From Caballeronia turbans (GTDB lineage Bacteria > Pseudomonadota > Gammaproteobacteria > Burkholderiales > Burkholderiaceae), in assembly GCA_001544655.2 (NCBI GenBank), contig FCOD02000003.1, forward strand, positions 1 to 64,000: DNA of 64,000 nt. Reading direction: 5' to 3'. The notes under the pieces are model-generated. The model searched no databases and was not told the DNA's origin. It saw only the letters and a list, made by a program, of their open reading frames with translations. Positions 1-8,952 of the stretch are shown here, in pieces (the first letter of the stretch is position 1; every line of letters begins with the position of its first letter). A program made the position numbers and the translations under genes.

Positions 1-103
1 CAAGCTCCTTACTCAGCTCAACGCCATGATGCGCGATCGCACCCCCTGGAATCCCCCACATCACGATCACTTGTGACCCAGCACTTGACTCTCAATACAG
101 TTG

Positions 104-150
104 CTTTCTTTGCAGCAGCAAAGAAAGTGACTGCCGCCCCGCACAGGGGC
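104..150. repeat. Two adjacent hairpins, possible dispersed intergenic repeat
   Basis: Positions 104-113 and 118-127 form a perfect 10-bp inverted repeat with a 4-base loop. It is followed at 136-150 by a GCCCC/GGGGC stem with a 5-base loop. The pair lies just downstream of ycgR, which reads leftward. There is no T-run, so a classical terminator is unlikely. From memory, similar sequence recurs between genes in Paraburkholderia and relatives, but I see only one copy here. Confidence 0.4.
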
Positions 151-194
151 AACGCTAATAAACCAACAAGAAAACGGGATCCGGCGAAAAAAAT

Positions 195-965
195 TCACTT
201 CACCAAAGAACGCCGCTTCATCTCCAACTGAGTAATGAGCCGCTGCAGCGTATTCTCCGCCGACCCCGGCATCGAAACAAACTTGAACCCGATGGTATAT
301 CGGCAATCCCCCTTCGCCGTTGTCGATTCCCGCTTCGAAACCAGCTTCATATCCACCGTAACCTTGCCATTGGCGCTGAAATGCAGCTCGGCATCCTGAA
401 TCACGATGCCCATCTCGAGATTGGCAACGCGCTCATCTGTCGTGCGCAACGCGACCCCCCCCAGCGACAGGTCATGCACCTCGAAGCGGAACCGCTCCCC
501 CTCTGGCAGCGAACCCGTGCAGATATAAGGATCGAGCACCGGCGCCTCGACGCGGAAATATTCGCGCCGCTGCATGTAATACAAGACCATCGGAAACTCG
601 GCCTCGAACGCCGGTCGGCCGTCGAACACCGTCTCGCGCGCCGGCGGCGTCGTGAACTCGACGCGCACGCCTTCCGGCGCCGCGTTGAAAACGAGCCTCT
701 GCGACGCGAGCACGCCGCGGTTCTGCTCCGCCACGCCGCCCCAGTCGAACGTGAAGCGATGCGCGGTTACGTCGACGTCGAGCAACCGTGTGACGATTTG
801 CCCGTCGCCGTATTGCGCCGTCAGAAAGTCGCCGCGATTGGCGAGATTGCGCAGCGCGACGCCGATTTCGAGCGGATTGCGCCGGCCGAAATCCACGTTG
901 GGCGCGATGTCTTCGTCGGCAACGTCATGCATGTAATTGGTGTTCATGGGGCTAGCCGTGTTCAT
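195..965 (-). CDS. ycgR: Flagellar brake protein YcgR (PilZ domain)
   Basis: This is a c-di-GMP receptor that slows the flagellar motor when c-di-GMP is high. It has an N-terminal YcgR domain (about residues 20-125) and a C-terminal PilZ domain. The PilZ ligand motifs are visible: QRREYFR near residues 132-138 and DLSLGG near 165-170. The frame stays open to an ATG at 1031, but a strong sigma-28 promoter at 1046-1072 would start transcription near 1038, leaving no room for a ribosome site before 1031. I therefore prefer the ATG at 965 (256 aa). ATGs at 989 and 947 remain possible, and none has a strong Shine-Dalgarno. It lies downstream of the flgB-J operon but has its own promoter, which fits a late flagellar gene. 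Confidence 0.9.
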   Translation of the reverse strand: MNTASPMNTNYMHDVADEDIAPNVDFGRRNPLEIGVALRNLANRGDFLTAQYGDGQIVTRLLDVDVTAHRFTFDWGGVAEQNRGVLASQRLVFNAAPEGVRVEFTTPPARETVFDGRPAFEAEFPMVLYYMQRREYFRVEAPVLDPYICTGSLPEGERFRFEVHDLSLGGVALRTTDERVANLEMGIVIQDAELHFSANGKVTVDMKLVSKRESTTAKGDCRYTIGFKFVSMPGSAENTLQRLITQLEMKRRSLVK

Positions 966-1045
966 TGTGCTCGCGCGCCGGTCGGACATCCGAACGTCGC
1001 GCGTCGATCCGAACCCGAATCGGTCCGGCACTTCGGTTATTCAGG

Positions 1046-1072
1046 TTAGCGGCACACGTCTTCAAAAGTTTA
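1046..1072 (-). promoter_or_regulatory. Sigma-28 (FliA) promoter for ycgR
   Basis: Read leftward, TAAACTTT is followed by 11 bases and then GCCGCTAA. The enterobacterial FliA consensus is TAAAGTTT-N11-GCCGATAA, so 14 of 16 positions match with ideal spacing. It lies in the gap between flgJ and ycgR and points into ycgR. FliA itself is encoded at 29554-30285. Confidence 0.8.
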
Positions 1073-1230
1073 GGGGTGCCCGGCGAAAAATGTATGTGGT
1101 GCGCCGTCCCTACGAACGTAAAACGTTTGCTGCCGAAAAAGATCCGAACAATCGCGCTTTTCGCGCTCGGCAATTCGCGCGTATGACGTCTTCCTAGCAA
1201 GAAGACGGCCGCATACATCGGCTGATTGCG

Positions 1231-2280
1231 TCAGACGATCTGGCGCATGATCGAGATGAGCTTCTTCGCGTATTGCGGATCGGTCGCGTATCCCGCCTTC
1301 TGCATGCCGTGCGCGAAGCCCGCGACATCGCGCGAAGCCTGAATCACCGGCGCATAGCGCGGATTGTTCTTGATGACGCTCGCGTAATCGGTCAGCGCTT
1401 CCTCGTACGAATCGTAGGCGCGGAACTTTTCGACGACCTTCTGCGGCCGGCCGTTGACGTACTCGGTCGTGACCGAATTGACGGTCTTGCCGGTCCAGTT
1501 GCTCGACGCCTTGATGCCGAAGATGTTGTGGCTCGTCGAACCGTTCGCGTGCTTGATCTCGCGCTTGCCCCAGCCCGATTCGAGCGCCGCCTGCCCGATG
1601 ATGAAACGCGCGGGAATGCCGGTCGCCGCGCTCGCGGCCTGCGCCGGCACCGCGAGGCGGTCAACGAACGCGTTGACCTTGTCCGATCCGTTGCCGCGCG
1701 CCGGTGCTTCGAGCGAATCCGCCGCCGTGTAGCCCTTGCCCGCGAGCGGCGCGCTGCTCTTGTTGGCCTGCGCCGCCGCGTACGCCTTCGCCATCGCGTT
1801 CATCGCGGCGAGATTGCCCGCGTTCGCGTCGAGGTCGCCGCCGCCGCCCGACATGCCGCCGAGCGTCTGCATCGCGTTCATCGCGCCTGCGCCGTTCCTG
1901 GCGTCCGCGCCGGCCTGGCCGCCCGCGTTGCGCATGAGCTGCTTCAGCATCATGTCCGCGACGCCAATGCCCTTCGACGACATCTGCTGCGAAAGCTGCT
2001 GATCGAGCATCGACGTGAACGACTTCGTATCGTTCGATTCGAACGGGCTGTCCGAAGGCGTCGCGTCGCGCATGCTCTTGAGCATCATCTGCGTGAAAAC
2101 CGCGTCGAATTGCCTGGCCGCTTCCTTGAGTCCCTGCTGCGGATTCGCGCCGGCCTGCGCGCGCAGCGCGTCGAAGCCCTGCGTGTCGAGCGCGAAACGG
2201 TTCGACAGGCTCGAAAAGCCGCTCGTCGTATCGGTCGATGCCAGCGCGGTGCTGGCGATGCCGGTCGTGTTCGAGTTCAT
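1231..2280 (-). CDS. flgJ: Flagellar rod assembly protein / peptidoglycan hydrolase FlgJ
   Basis: FlgJ caps the growing rod and opens the peptidoglycan for it in the periplasm. The 349-aa protein has the two-part layout of the family. An N-terminal rod-capping domain (about residues 45-120) is followed by an Ala/Gly/Met-rich linker and a C-terminal GH73 glucosaminidase domain (about 205-345). The catalytic-Glu context ESGWGKRE lies at about 234-241. The start follows a GGAACG-type ribosome site and lies 13 bp after flgI, so the genes are probably co-transcribed. No flgK or flgL follows inside the window; ycgR comes next. Confidence 0.96.
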   Translation of the reverse strand: MNSNTTGIASTALASTDTTSGFSSLSNRFALDTQGFDALRAQAGANPQQGLKEAARQFDAVFTQMMLKSMRDATPSDSPFESNDTKSFTSMLDQQLSQQMSSKGIGVADMMLKQLMRNAGGQAGADARNGAGAMNAMQTLGGMSGGGGDLDANAGNLAAMNAMAKAYAAAQANKSSAPLAGKGYTAADSLEAPARGNGSDKVNAFVDRLAVPAQAASAATGIPARFIIGQAALESGWGKREIKHANGSTSHNIFGIKASSNWTGKTVNSVTTEYVNGRPQKVVEKFRAYDSYEEALTDYASVIKNNPRYAPVIQASRDVAGFAHGMQKAGYATDPQYAKKLISIMRQIV

Positions 2281-2293
2281 GAGGCTTCGTTCC

Positions 2294-3421
2294 TTAGATG
2301 ATTTCGAGGTCTGCGCGCAGTGCGCCCGCGGCCTTCATCGACTGAAGGATCGAGATGAGATCCGCCGGCGTCGCGCCGAGCGCGTTGAGCGCCTTCACGA
2401 CATCCGCGAGGTTCGCGCCCGCGCTCAGCATCTTGAGCGCGCCGCTGTCCTGCTTCAGTTGAATCGAGGATTCCTTCGCCGCGACCGTCTGCCCGTTCGA
2501 GAACGCGCCCGGCTGGCTCACCGCCGTCTTCGTGTTGATGACCACCGACAGGTTGCCGTGTGCGACCGCGCAGTTCTGAAGCGTGACCATCTGGTTCATC
2601 ACGATCGAGCCGGTGCGCGCGTTCAGGATCACCTTCGCGGCGGCCTGCGCCGGACGCACGTCGATGTTCTGCAACTGCGCCATGAACGACACCTGCTCGC
2701 TCGCATCCTGCGGCGCGCGCAGTTGAATCGTGCGGCCGTCGAGCGCGAGCGCCGTGCCCATGCCGAACTGGTTGTTCACCGCCGCGACGATGCGCTGCGT
2801 CGTGTCGAAATCCATCTCGCGCAGTTCCATCTGCATGACGCCGCCCTGCTGCTGCAACGCCGACGGCACCGCGCGCTCGACGATCGCGCCGGCCGAGATG
2901 CGCCCGACCGCGAGCTGGTTCACCTGCACCTTGCTGCCGTTCGCGCTCGCGCCCGCGCCGCCGACGACGAGGTTGCCCTGCGCCATTGCATAGACCTGGC
3001 CGTCCGCACCCTTCAGCGGCGACATCAGCAGCGTGCCGCCGCGCAGGCTCTTCGCATTGCCGAGCGAGGACACGGTCACGTCGATCGCTTCGCCGGGGCG
3101 CGCGAACGGCGGCAGCGTCGCCGTCACCATCACGGCGGCGACGTTCTTCAACTGCATGTTCTGCGTCGTCGCCGGGTTCACCGTGATGCCGAGGTTGCCG
3201 AGCATGTTGGTGAGCGACTGCGTCGTGAACGGCGTCTGCATGGTCTGGTCGCCGGTGCCGTCGAGGCCGACGACGAGACCGTAGCCGATCAGCGGATTGT
3301 CACGCACGCCCTGGAACGAGACGAGGTCTTTCAGACGCTCGGCGTGGGCGTGCTGCGCAGAGCCTATGGCGACGAGCGCGGCCGCGAGCGAGAACGAAAC
3401 GAAACGGAGAAACGGATTCAT
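2294..3421 (-). CDS. flgI: Flagellar P-ring protein FlgI
   Basis: FlgI builds the P ring, the periplasmic bushing around the rod at the peptidoglycan layer. The protein is 375 aa, normal for the family. A Sec signal peptide of about 27 residues ends in AQHAHA. The mature part begins with the conserved [20 protein letters not shown] region, and the characteristic GLDGTGDQT follows. It starts 2 bp after flgH, so translational coupling is likely. Confidence 0.97.
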   Translation of the reverse strand: MNPFLRFVSFSLAAALVAIGSAQHAHAERLKDLVSFQGVRDNPLIGYGLVVGLDGTGDQTMQTPFTTQSLTNMLGNLGITVNPATTQNMQLKNVAAVMVTATLPPFARPGEAIDVTVSSLGNAKSLRGGTLLMSPLKGADGQVYAMAQGNLVVGGAGASANGSKVQVNQLAVGRISAGAIVERAVPSALQQQGGVMQMELREMDFDTTQRIVAAVNNQFGMGTALALDGRTIQLRAPQDASEQVSFMAQLQNIDVRPAQAAAKVILNARTGSIVMNQMVTLQNCAVAHGNLSVVINTKTAVSQPGAFSNGQTVAAKESSIQLKQDSGALKMLSAGANLADVVKALNALGATPADLISILQSMKAAGALRADLEII

Positions 3422-3423
3422 GA

Positions 3424-4107
3424 TCAGAACGGCGCGACGTTGAGAAAGAAGCGTTGGAGCCAGCCCATGTTTTGAGCTTCGTCGATGTAACCCTTCGCCG
3501 AATATTCGATCTTCGCGTCGGCGACTTGCGTGGAGAAGACGGTGTTGCTGCCCGAGATCGTCGTCGGGTTGACGACGCCGGAGAAGCGCACGAATTCGTT
3601 GCCCTGGTTGATGAGCATCTGCTTTTCACCGCTCACCATGAGGTTGCCGTTCGACATCACTTCCGTGACCGTCACGGTGAGCGTGCCGCTGAACGTGTTG
3701 GCCGCGCTCGCGCCGCCCGCCGCCGTGAACTTGTTGGCGCCGGTGGCCGACAGGTTCGTGTTGTTGAAGAGGCCGCCGAAGATGCCCGGCGTCGTCGGCA
3801 CGGCGAACGAGCCGTTGCCGGCACGGTTGGTGTTCGCCGCCGACGACTTCGTCGCGTTAACGTTCTCCGAGATCACGATGGTCAGGATGTCGCCCACGTT
3901 GCGCGGCCGCTGGTCTTCGAACAACGGCCGGCCCGCGTAGCCCGCGTTGTAGATCGCGCCCGGCGAACGCGTGCCGACGGGCGGTTGCGGCGGACGCGCG
4001 GTCATCGGCTGCTGGACGATCGGCTCTTTCGGCACGAGGCCGCACGCGCCGAGCGCTGCAATGAGCGCGGCAATCGTTGCACGCGAGAGGATTTGAGTAG
4101 GCGACAT
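3424..4107 (-). CDS. flgH: Flagellar L-ring lipoprotein FlgH
   Basis: FlgH forms the L ring in the outer membrane. The protein is 227 aa. The N terminus is a lipoprotein signal with lipobox LGAC, so Cys22 would be lipidated after cleavage by signal peptidase II. The family segment [18 protein letters not shown] and the C-terminal [13 protein letters not shown] end are recognisable. It sits between flgG (21 bp upstream) and flgI (2 bp downstream) in the rod/ring operon. Confidence 0.97.
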   Translation of the reverse strand: MSPTQILSRATIAALIAALGACGLVPKEPIVQQPMTARPPQPPVGTRSPGAIYNAGYAGRPLFEDQRPRNVGDILTIVISENVNATKSSAANTNRAGNGSFAVPTTPGIFGGLFNNTNLSATGANKFTAAGGASAANTFSGTLTVTVTEVMSNGNLMVSGEKQMLINQGNEFVRFSGVVNPTTISGSNTVFSTQVADAKIEYSAKGYIDEAQNMGWLQRFFLNVAPF

Positions 4108-4128
4108 CTTGGTGACTCGTATGAAGCG

Positions 4129-4917
4129 TTAAACCTGCATCTGCGAGAGCGTCTGCAGCATCTGGTCGGACGTGGTCACGGCCTTGCTGTTGATCTCGTA
4201 GGCACGCTGCGTCTGGATCATGTTCACCAGTTCCTGCACGACATTCACGTTCGACGCTTCAACGTAACCTTGCTGCAGCGAGCCCGCGCCGTTCAGGCCC
4301 GGCTGGGAGACGTTCGGCGCGCCCGAGCTGCCCGTTTCGGAGAACAGGTTTTCACCGCGCGCTTCGAGACCGGCCGGGTTGATGAAGGTCGCGAGCTGAA
4401 TCGAGCCGACCGTCGTGCCGGCCGTGCTGTTTGGCTGCGTGATCGACACCGTGCCGTCCGAGCCGATGGTGATCGCCGTCGCATTTTGCGGAATCGTGAT
4501 GGCCGGGTTCAGCTGATATCCGCTCGACGTGACGAGTTGGCCTTGCGCGTTGGTCTGGAACGAGCCGTCGCGCGTGTAGGCGGTCGTGCCGTCGGGCATC
4601 GTCACCTGAAAGAAGCCCTGGCCGTTGATCGCGACGTCCTTCGAGTTGCCGGTCTGCTGCAAATTGCCCTGGGTGTAGAGGCGCTCCGTTGCGACCTGTT
4701 GCACGCCGGTGCCGAGCTGGACGCCCGATGCCAACTCGGTTTGCTGCGTCGAGTTCGCACCCGGCTGGCGCGTGGTCTGGTACAGCAGATCCTCGAACAC
4801 CGCACGCGAGCCCTTGAAGCCGTTCGTGCCCACGTTGGCGAGGTTGTTGGAGATCACGTCCATTTGCGCCTGTTGCGCGTTCATGCCGGTCGCGGCGATG
4901 TAGAGCGAGCGATTCAT
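4129..4917 (-). CDS. flgG: Flagellar distal rod protein FlgG
   Basis: FlgG polymerises into the distal rod. The protein is 262 aa. It carries the N-terminal flagellar rod/hook signature [25 protein letters not shown] and the C-terminal helix [21 protein letters not shown], which form the coiled coil of axial proteins. A ribosome site (CAGGA) precedes the ATG. It lies 34 bp after flgF in the operon. Confidence 0.97.
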   Translation of the reverse strand: MNRSLYIAATGMNAQQAQMDVISNNLANVGTNGFKGSRAVFEDLLYQTTRQPGANSTQQTELASGVQLGTGVQQVATERLYTQGNLQQTGNSKDVAINGQGFFQVTMPDGTTAYTRDGSFQTNAQGQLVTSSGYQLNPAITIPQNATAITIGSDGTVSITQPNSTAGTTVGSIQLATFINPAGLEARGENLFSETGSSGAPNVSQPGLNGAGSLQQGYVEASNVNVVQELVNMIQTQRAYEINSKAVTTSDQMLQTLSQMQV

Positions 4918-4951
4918 GTCTTTCGTGTCCTGTGTAGCTTGCGTTCGCCGC

Positions 4952-5704
4952 TCAAGAGAAGTTGAGCAGCTTGTTGGCCGACTGTTCGTTCTGATCGGCC
5001 GATTCCATCAGCTTGGTCTGCATCTGGAACTGCCGCGCGTTGGTGATCATCGAGACCATCGCGGAGACCGGGTTCACGTTGCTGCCTTCGAGCGCGCCGC
5101 CCGCGACGACCACGCTCGGGTCCGCATCGGCGGGGTCGCCGGTCGCGGTCCGGAAGAGGCCATCGTCGCCGCGCGTGAGCGTCGCCGGATCGGGATTGAC
5201 GAGCTTCAGTTGATCCACGACCGCGATTGCCGTCGGCGGGTCGCCCGGAATCAGCGCGGAGATCGTGCCGTCCTTGCCGATCGTGACTTCAGCGCCCGGC
5301 GGAATCGACAGCGGGCCGCCGCCGCCGAGCACCGGCAGGTTGTTCGCCGTGACGAGCTGGCCGTTCTGATCGACGTGCAGGTTGCCCGCGCGCGTGTAAG
5401 CCTCGCTGCCGTCCGCCGCCTGCACGGACAGCCAGCCGGGTCCTTGAATTGCGACATCGAGCGGATTGCCGGTCTGCTGCACCGGCCCCGCCGAGTAGTC
5501 CGCGTTCGGCGTGGACGACAGCACGAAAGTGCGCGTCGTGCCATCGGCGGACTGGTTCTCGAACGACATCGGCACCTGGCGGAACGCCGCGAGCTGCGCC
5601 TTGAAACCCGTGGTCGACGCGTTCGCGAGGTTGTTCGCCACGACGGCTTGCTGCTCGAGCGCCTGGCTTGCGCCAGTCATCGCGGTGTAGATCAGACGGT
5701 CCAT
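4952..5704 (-). CDS. flgF: Flagellar proximal rod protein FlgF
   Basis: FlgF is one of the proximal rod subunits. The protein is 250 aa and starts with [19 protein letters not shown], a typical FlgF N terminus. It has the axial-protein motif [19 protein letters not shown] and a C-terminal heptad segment ending NKLLNFS. An AAGGAAG ribosome site precedes the ATG. It is separated from flgE by 47 bp. Confidence 0.96.
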   Translation of the reverse strand: MDRLIYTAMTGASQALEQQAVVANNLANASTTGFKAQLAAFRQVPMSFENQSADGTTRTFVLSSTPNADYSAGPVQQTGNPLDVAIQGPGWLSVQAADGSEAYTRAGNLHVDQNGQLVTANNLPVLGGGGPLSIPPGAEVTIGKDGTISALIPGDPPTAIAVVDQLKLVNPDPATLTRGDDGLFRTATGDPADADPSVVVAGGALEGSNVNPVSAMVSMITNARQFQMQTKLMESADQNEQSANKLLNFS

Positions 5705-5751
5705 GAATCGCTTCCTTCTTTCCTGATGCGTCTAGTGCGTGCGAACGATGC

Positions 5752-6969
5752 TTACAGATTGATCAGCGTCTGATCGACGGTCTGCTGTGTCTTGATGGTC
5801 TGCGCGTTCGCCTGATAGTTGCGCTGCGCGGTGATCAGATTCACGAGCTCGCTCGTCAGGTCGACGTTCGAGTTCTCCACCGCGCCGCCCTGCAGCGTGC
5901 CGTGGTTGGTCGAGCCCGGCACCGAGACTTGCGCCGCGCCCGACGCCGCCGTCTGCGCGTACACGTTGCCGCCGAGGTTCTGCAGGCCGTTCTGATTGTT
6001 GAAGTTCGCGATCGCGATCTGGCCGAGCGCCTTGGTTTCGCCGTTCGAGTAGTTGCCGGTCAGCATGCCGTCGGTGCCGACCGTGAAGCCCGTCAGTTCG
6101 CCCGTGCTGTTGCCGTCCTGATGCAGGTTCGTGAGACCGCTCTTCGCGCCGTACTGCGTCGTGCCGGAGAGATCGAGCGTCAGCGTCTGCGTCGCGCCGG
6201 GCGTCGGATCGGCGCCGTTCGGGATGGTGAACGTGAACGTCTTGCCCGAGGTCATGTTGCCCGATGCGTCGAACGTGACGGGGCCGAGGTCCGTCTTCTG
6301 CGTGACCGGATCGCCATAGCCCGCGAACGCTTCCCACGTGTTGGTGCTCGACTTCGTGAAATACACCGACACCTTCTGCGTGCCGCCGAGCGAGTCGTAC
6401 GCATCAACGGACGTCGACGCGTTGTAGGTGTTGCCGTTGGTCGGATCGAAGTCGGCGGCTGCCTTGACGTCGTCCTGCGAATTCAGGTTGAACGCGGCGG
6501 TGATCGTCTTGGTTGCGGTCGGCGCGATGTTCGCCGTCGGCACCGTGAGCGGCACCGTGCTCGCGCTGTTGACGACGCCGCCCGAATCCGCCGCGTAGCC
6601 CATGAGTTGCAGTCCCGACGAATTGACGATGTTGCCGTTGTTGTCGAGATGGAACACGCCGTTGCGCGAGTACACGATCGAGCCGTTGTTCGACAACTGA
6701 TAGAAACCGTTGCCGTTGATCGCGACGTCGAGCGCCTGGTTGGTCGTGGTGATCGTGCCCTGCGAGAACTGCTGCTGCACTTCGGCGAGACGCGTGCCGA
6801 TGCCGATCTGGTTGCTGACGGCCGTGGCCATCGAGCTTGCATACATGTCGGCGAACTGCGCCGCGCCTTGCTTGAAGCCGACCGTGTTCGCGTTCGCGAT
6901 GTTGTTGCCGATCACGTCGAGGTCGCTCGATGCGGCGCCCAGACCGCTCAGTGCTTGTTGGTAACTCAT
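5752..6969 (-). CDS. flgE: Flagellar hook protein FlgE
   Basis: FlgE is the hook subunit. The protein is 405 aa, close to the enterobacterial length. The N terminus (MSYQQALSGLGAASSDLDV) and the IGNNIANANTVGFKQGAAQF motif are the hook signature. The C terminus carries the paired helix SELVNLITAQRNYQANAQ. The Thr/Ser/Asn-rich middle is the surface-exposed D2 region. A GGAGA ribosome site precedes the start. FlgD, the hook cap, is encoded just upstream. Confidence 0.97.
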   Translation of the reverse strand: MSYQQALSGLGAASSDLDVIGNNIANANTVGFKQGAAQFADMYASSMATAVSNQIGIGTRLAEVQQQFSQGTITTTNQALDVAINGNGFYQLSNNGSIVYSRNGVFHLDNNGNIVNSSGLQLMGYAADSGGVVNSASTVPLTVPTANIAPTATKTITAAFNLNSQDDVKAAADFDPTNGNTYNASTSVDAYDSLGGTQKVSVYFTKSSTNTWEAFAGYGDPVTQKTDLGPVTFDASGNMTSGKTFTFTIPNGADPTPGATQTLTLDLSGTTQYGAKSGLTNLHQDGNSTGELTGFTVGTDGMLTGNYSNGETKALGQIAIANFNNQNGLQNLGGNVYAQTAASGAAQVSVPGSTNHGTLQGGAVENSNVDLTSELVNLITAQRNYQANAQTIKTQQTVDQTLINL

Positions 6970-7018
6970 TTGATGTATCTCCGTGACGAGACCACGCTCG
7001 CCCTAAATGAATGGGGAA

Positions 7019-7747
7019 TCAGAGAATCGAAGCGACGCTCGTCAACGCAACCGTCGAACCGTTCGCGAGCTTCAGACCCGGCGCACCACCCGACATCTGC
7101 ACGACGCTTTGCACCTGCGAAGCCGACAGCGTCGTCGCGGTCGCCTGCTGGCCGTTGATCGTGCCTTGCGCGGTGATCGTGTAGCTGCCGTCGGCGAGCG
7201 TGGCGCCCTTCGAATCGACCGGCGTCCAGCCTGTTACCGGCACGACGCCTGCGCCCTGCGCGCCTAGATCGAGCGTGTTGACGATCTGGCCCGACGAATT
7301 CTTCACGACGATCTGCAGGTCGCTCACGTCGTTTGCCAGTTGCACGCCGAAGCTCGACGACGCGCCCTTCGACACGGTCACGCTGTTGCCCGCCGCGAGC
7401 ACGTTCGAGCCGATGAGCAGCGCGGCCTGCGTCTGCTGGCCGGCGGAAAGCTGCGTCGCGAGCGAGGACAGCGACGTGTTCAACTGGCCGATGCCCGTCA
7501 CCGTGTTGATCTGCGCGAGCTGCGAGGTCATCTGCGAGCTGTCGGCGGGGTTGGTCGGATCCTGATTCTTGAGCTGCGTCACGAGCAGCGTGAGAAAGGT
7601 GTTCTGCAGATCCGACGCCGACTGCGCGCCGGTCGCCGAGCTCGACGAAGACGCCGACGAACTCGACGACGCGCCGTTCATGGTGTCGAGCAGCGTCTGC
7701 GAGACGGTCGTGCCGTTGCTGCCGATAGTGGTGCTGGAGGAGCTCAC
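7019..7747 (-). CDS. flgD: Flagellar hook cap protein FlgD
   Basis: FlgD caps the growing hook and directs FlgE assembly; it is shed when the hook is complete. The protein is 242 aa. The conserved N-terminal segment TFLTLLVTQLKNQDPTNPAD is clear, preceded by a Ser-rich low-complexity stretch. The C-terminal FlgD Tudor/Ig-like region follows. The start codon is GTG with an AAGGA ribosome site. It lies between flgC (22 bp) and flgE (49 bp). Confidence 0.95.
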   Translation of the reverse strand: MSSSSTTIGSNGTTVSQTLLDTMNGASSSSSASSSSSATGAQSASDLQNTFLTLLVTQLKNQDPTNPADSSQMTSQLAQINTVTGIGQLNTSLSSLATQLSAGQQTQAALLIGSNVLAAGNSVTVSKGASSSFGVQLANDVSDLQIVVKNSSGQIVNTLDLGAQGAGVVPVTGWTPVDSKGATLADGSYTITAQGTINGQQATATTLSASQVQSVVQMSGGAPGLKLANGSTVALTSVASIL

Positions 7748-7769
7748 GTTGTGTTCCTTGAAGTCTTGA

Positions 7770-8195
7770 TCAGGTTCCGATGGTCAGGGTCTTGAGCATC
7801 AATTGCTTGGCGGTGTTCAGCGTTTCGACGTTCGCCTGATAGGAACGCGAAGCGGAAATCATGTTGACCATCTCCTGCACCGGATCCACGTTGGGCAGCG
7901 TCACGTAGCCGTCCGCGTTTGCCGCCGGGTTGCTCGGGTCGTAGCTGGTTTTCATCGGGCTCGGATCGTCGATCACGCCGGTCACCTGCACGCCGCCGAC
8001 CTGCTGGCCCGACGCGGTGCGCGCGCCGCCGAGCGGATCGACCGCGAAGACGACCTGTTTCGCCTTGTACGGCTGACCGTCCGGGCCGGTCGTGCTGTCC
8101 GCGTTCGCGAGGTTCGACGCGGTGACGTTCAGGCGCTGCGCCTGGGCGGACATCGCCGAGCCGGCGACGTTGAAAATGTTCATCAAAGAGGGCAT
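7770..8195 (-). CDS. flgC: Flagellar proximal rod protein FlgC
   Basis: FlgC is a proximal rod subunit. The protein is 141 aa, normal size. It contains the axial motif [19 protein letters not shown], the [12 protein letters not shown] segment and the C-terminal helix [20 protein letters not shown]. An AGGA ribosome site precedes the ATG at 8195. A long hairpin separates it from flgB. Confidence 0.97.
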   Translation of the reverse strand: MPSLMNIFNVAGSAMSAQAQRLNVTASNLANADSTTGPDGQPYKAKQVVFAVDPLGGARTASGQQVGGVQVTGVIDDPSPMKTSYDPSNPAANADGYVTLPNVDPVQEMVNMISASRSYQANVETLNTAKQLMLKTLTIGT

Positions 8196-8220
8196 CGCTA
8201 ATCCTTTTCCGGGTGGAGTC

Positions 8221-8270
8221 GGCGCTTCGGCGCCGTGGCTCCGGCCCCATGCCGGGCGGGAGCCACGGCG
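8221..8270. repeat. Intercistronic double hairpin between flgB and flgC
   Basis: Positions 8231-8242 and 8259-8270 are perfect 12-bp complements around a 16-base loop, directly after the flgB stop. An overlapping GGCGC-TTCG-GCGCC stem lies at about 8221-8234. No T-run follows on either strand, so this is not a simple terminator. It could be an RNase-processing or mRNA-stabilising element in the flg operon. Confidence 0.55.
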
Positions 8271-8750
8271 TTAACTGTTCGATGTGATCGCCGAGAGCAT
8301 CGACTTGATCTGCGACGACAGCACCGTCATGCCCGCCTCGAAGTGCAGCGCGTTGTCCGCGAACTGCACGCGCTCGGCGTCGAGGTCGACCGTGTTGCCG
8401 TCGAGCGACGGCTGGCTCGGCACGCGGTACGCGAGCTTGCCGTAGTCGTCGCTCGAACCGCCTGATGCGGACAGCGTCGACGTGCCGCTCATGTGGCCTT
8501 TGGCCGTCGTCGCCAGGCCGCCGCTCGCGCTCACGCTCACGGGCTGCGCCATCTTCAGCGTCGAATTGTTCGTGGCGCCGCCGCCCTGCTTGAGCGCGCC
8601 CGCGAGCGCGCTCGAGAAATCGACGTCGCGCGCCTTGTAGCCGGGCGTGTCGGCGTTGGCGATATTCGACGACAGCAATTCCTGCCGATACGCGCGCACA
8701 TCGAGCGCCTCACGGCCAAAAGCGAATTCCTTGTCGAGTCTGTCTAGCAT
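8271..8750 (-). CDS. flgB: Flagellar proximal rod protein FlgB
   Basis: FlgB is a proximal rod subunit and the first gene of the rod/hook operon. The protein is 159 aa from the ATG at 8750, which follows an AGGAG ribosome site; an in-frame upstream start at 8795 lacks one. The start MLDRLDKEFAFG and the axial motif SSNIANADTPGYKARDVDF are typical. The gene faces flgA across 202 bp, which must hold the divergent class II promoters. I could not assign them with confidence. Confidence 0.96.
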   Translation of the reverse strand: MLDRLDKEFAFGREALDVRAYRQELLSSNIANADTPGYKARDVDFSSALAGALKQGGGATNNSTLKMAQPVSVSASGGLATTAKGHMSGTSTLSASGGSSDDYGKLAYRVPSQPSLDGNTVDLDAERVQFADNALHFEAGMTVLSSQIKSMLSAITSNS

Positions 8751-8952
8751 TCCGGTTTCTCCTGTCGGCAGCGCCGAGGCCTTTTTGCATGACACGCATC
8801 TTAGGAGCGGCGCGCAATAACTAATCCGACGAATAACCGGGAAACGGGGCCTCTATTCGACGCTTGCCCGCGGCGGCCGATATCTAGAATTCGTTTCGTT
8901 AGGAGCCGCCGCGTGTTTGCGGCTCGATTCGGATCAGGTACGGAGAAAGTTG

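Noticed and set aside
8751-8952. Sigma-54 or FlhDC sites in the flgA-flgB divergent region
   Set aside because: No sequence fits either pattern well enough by eye to report.
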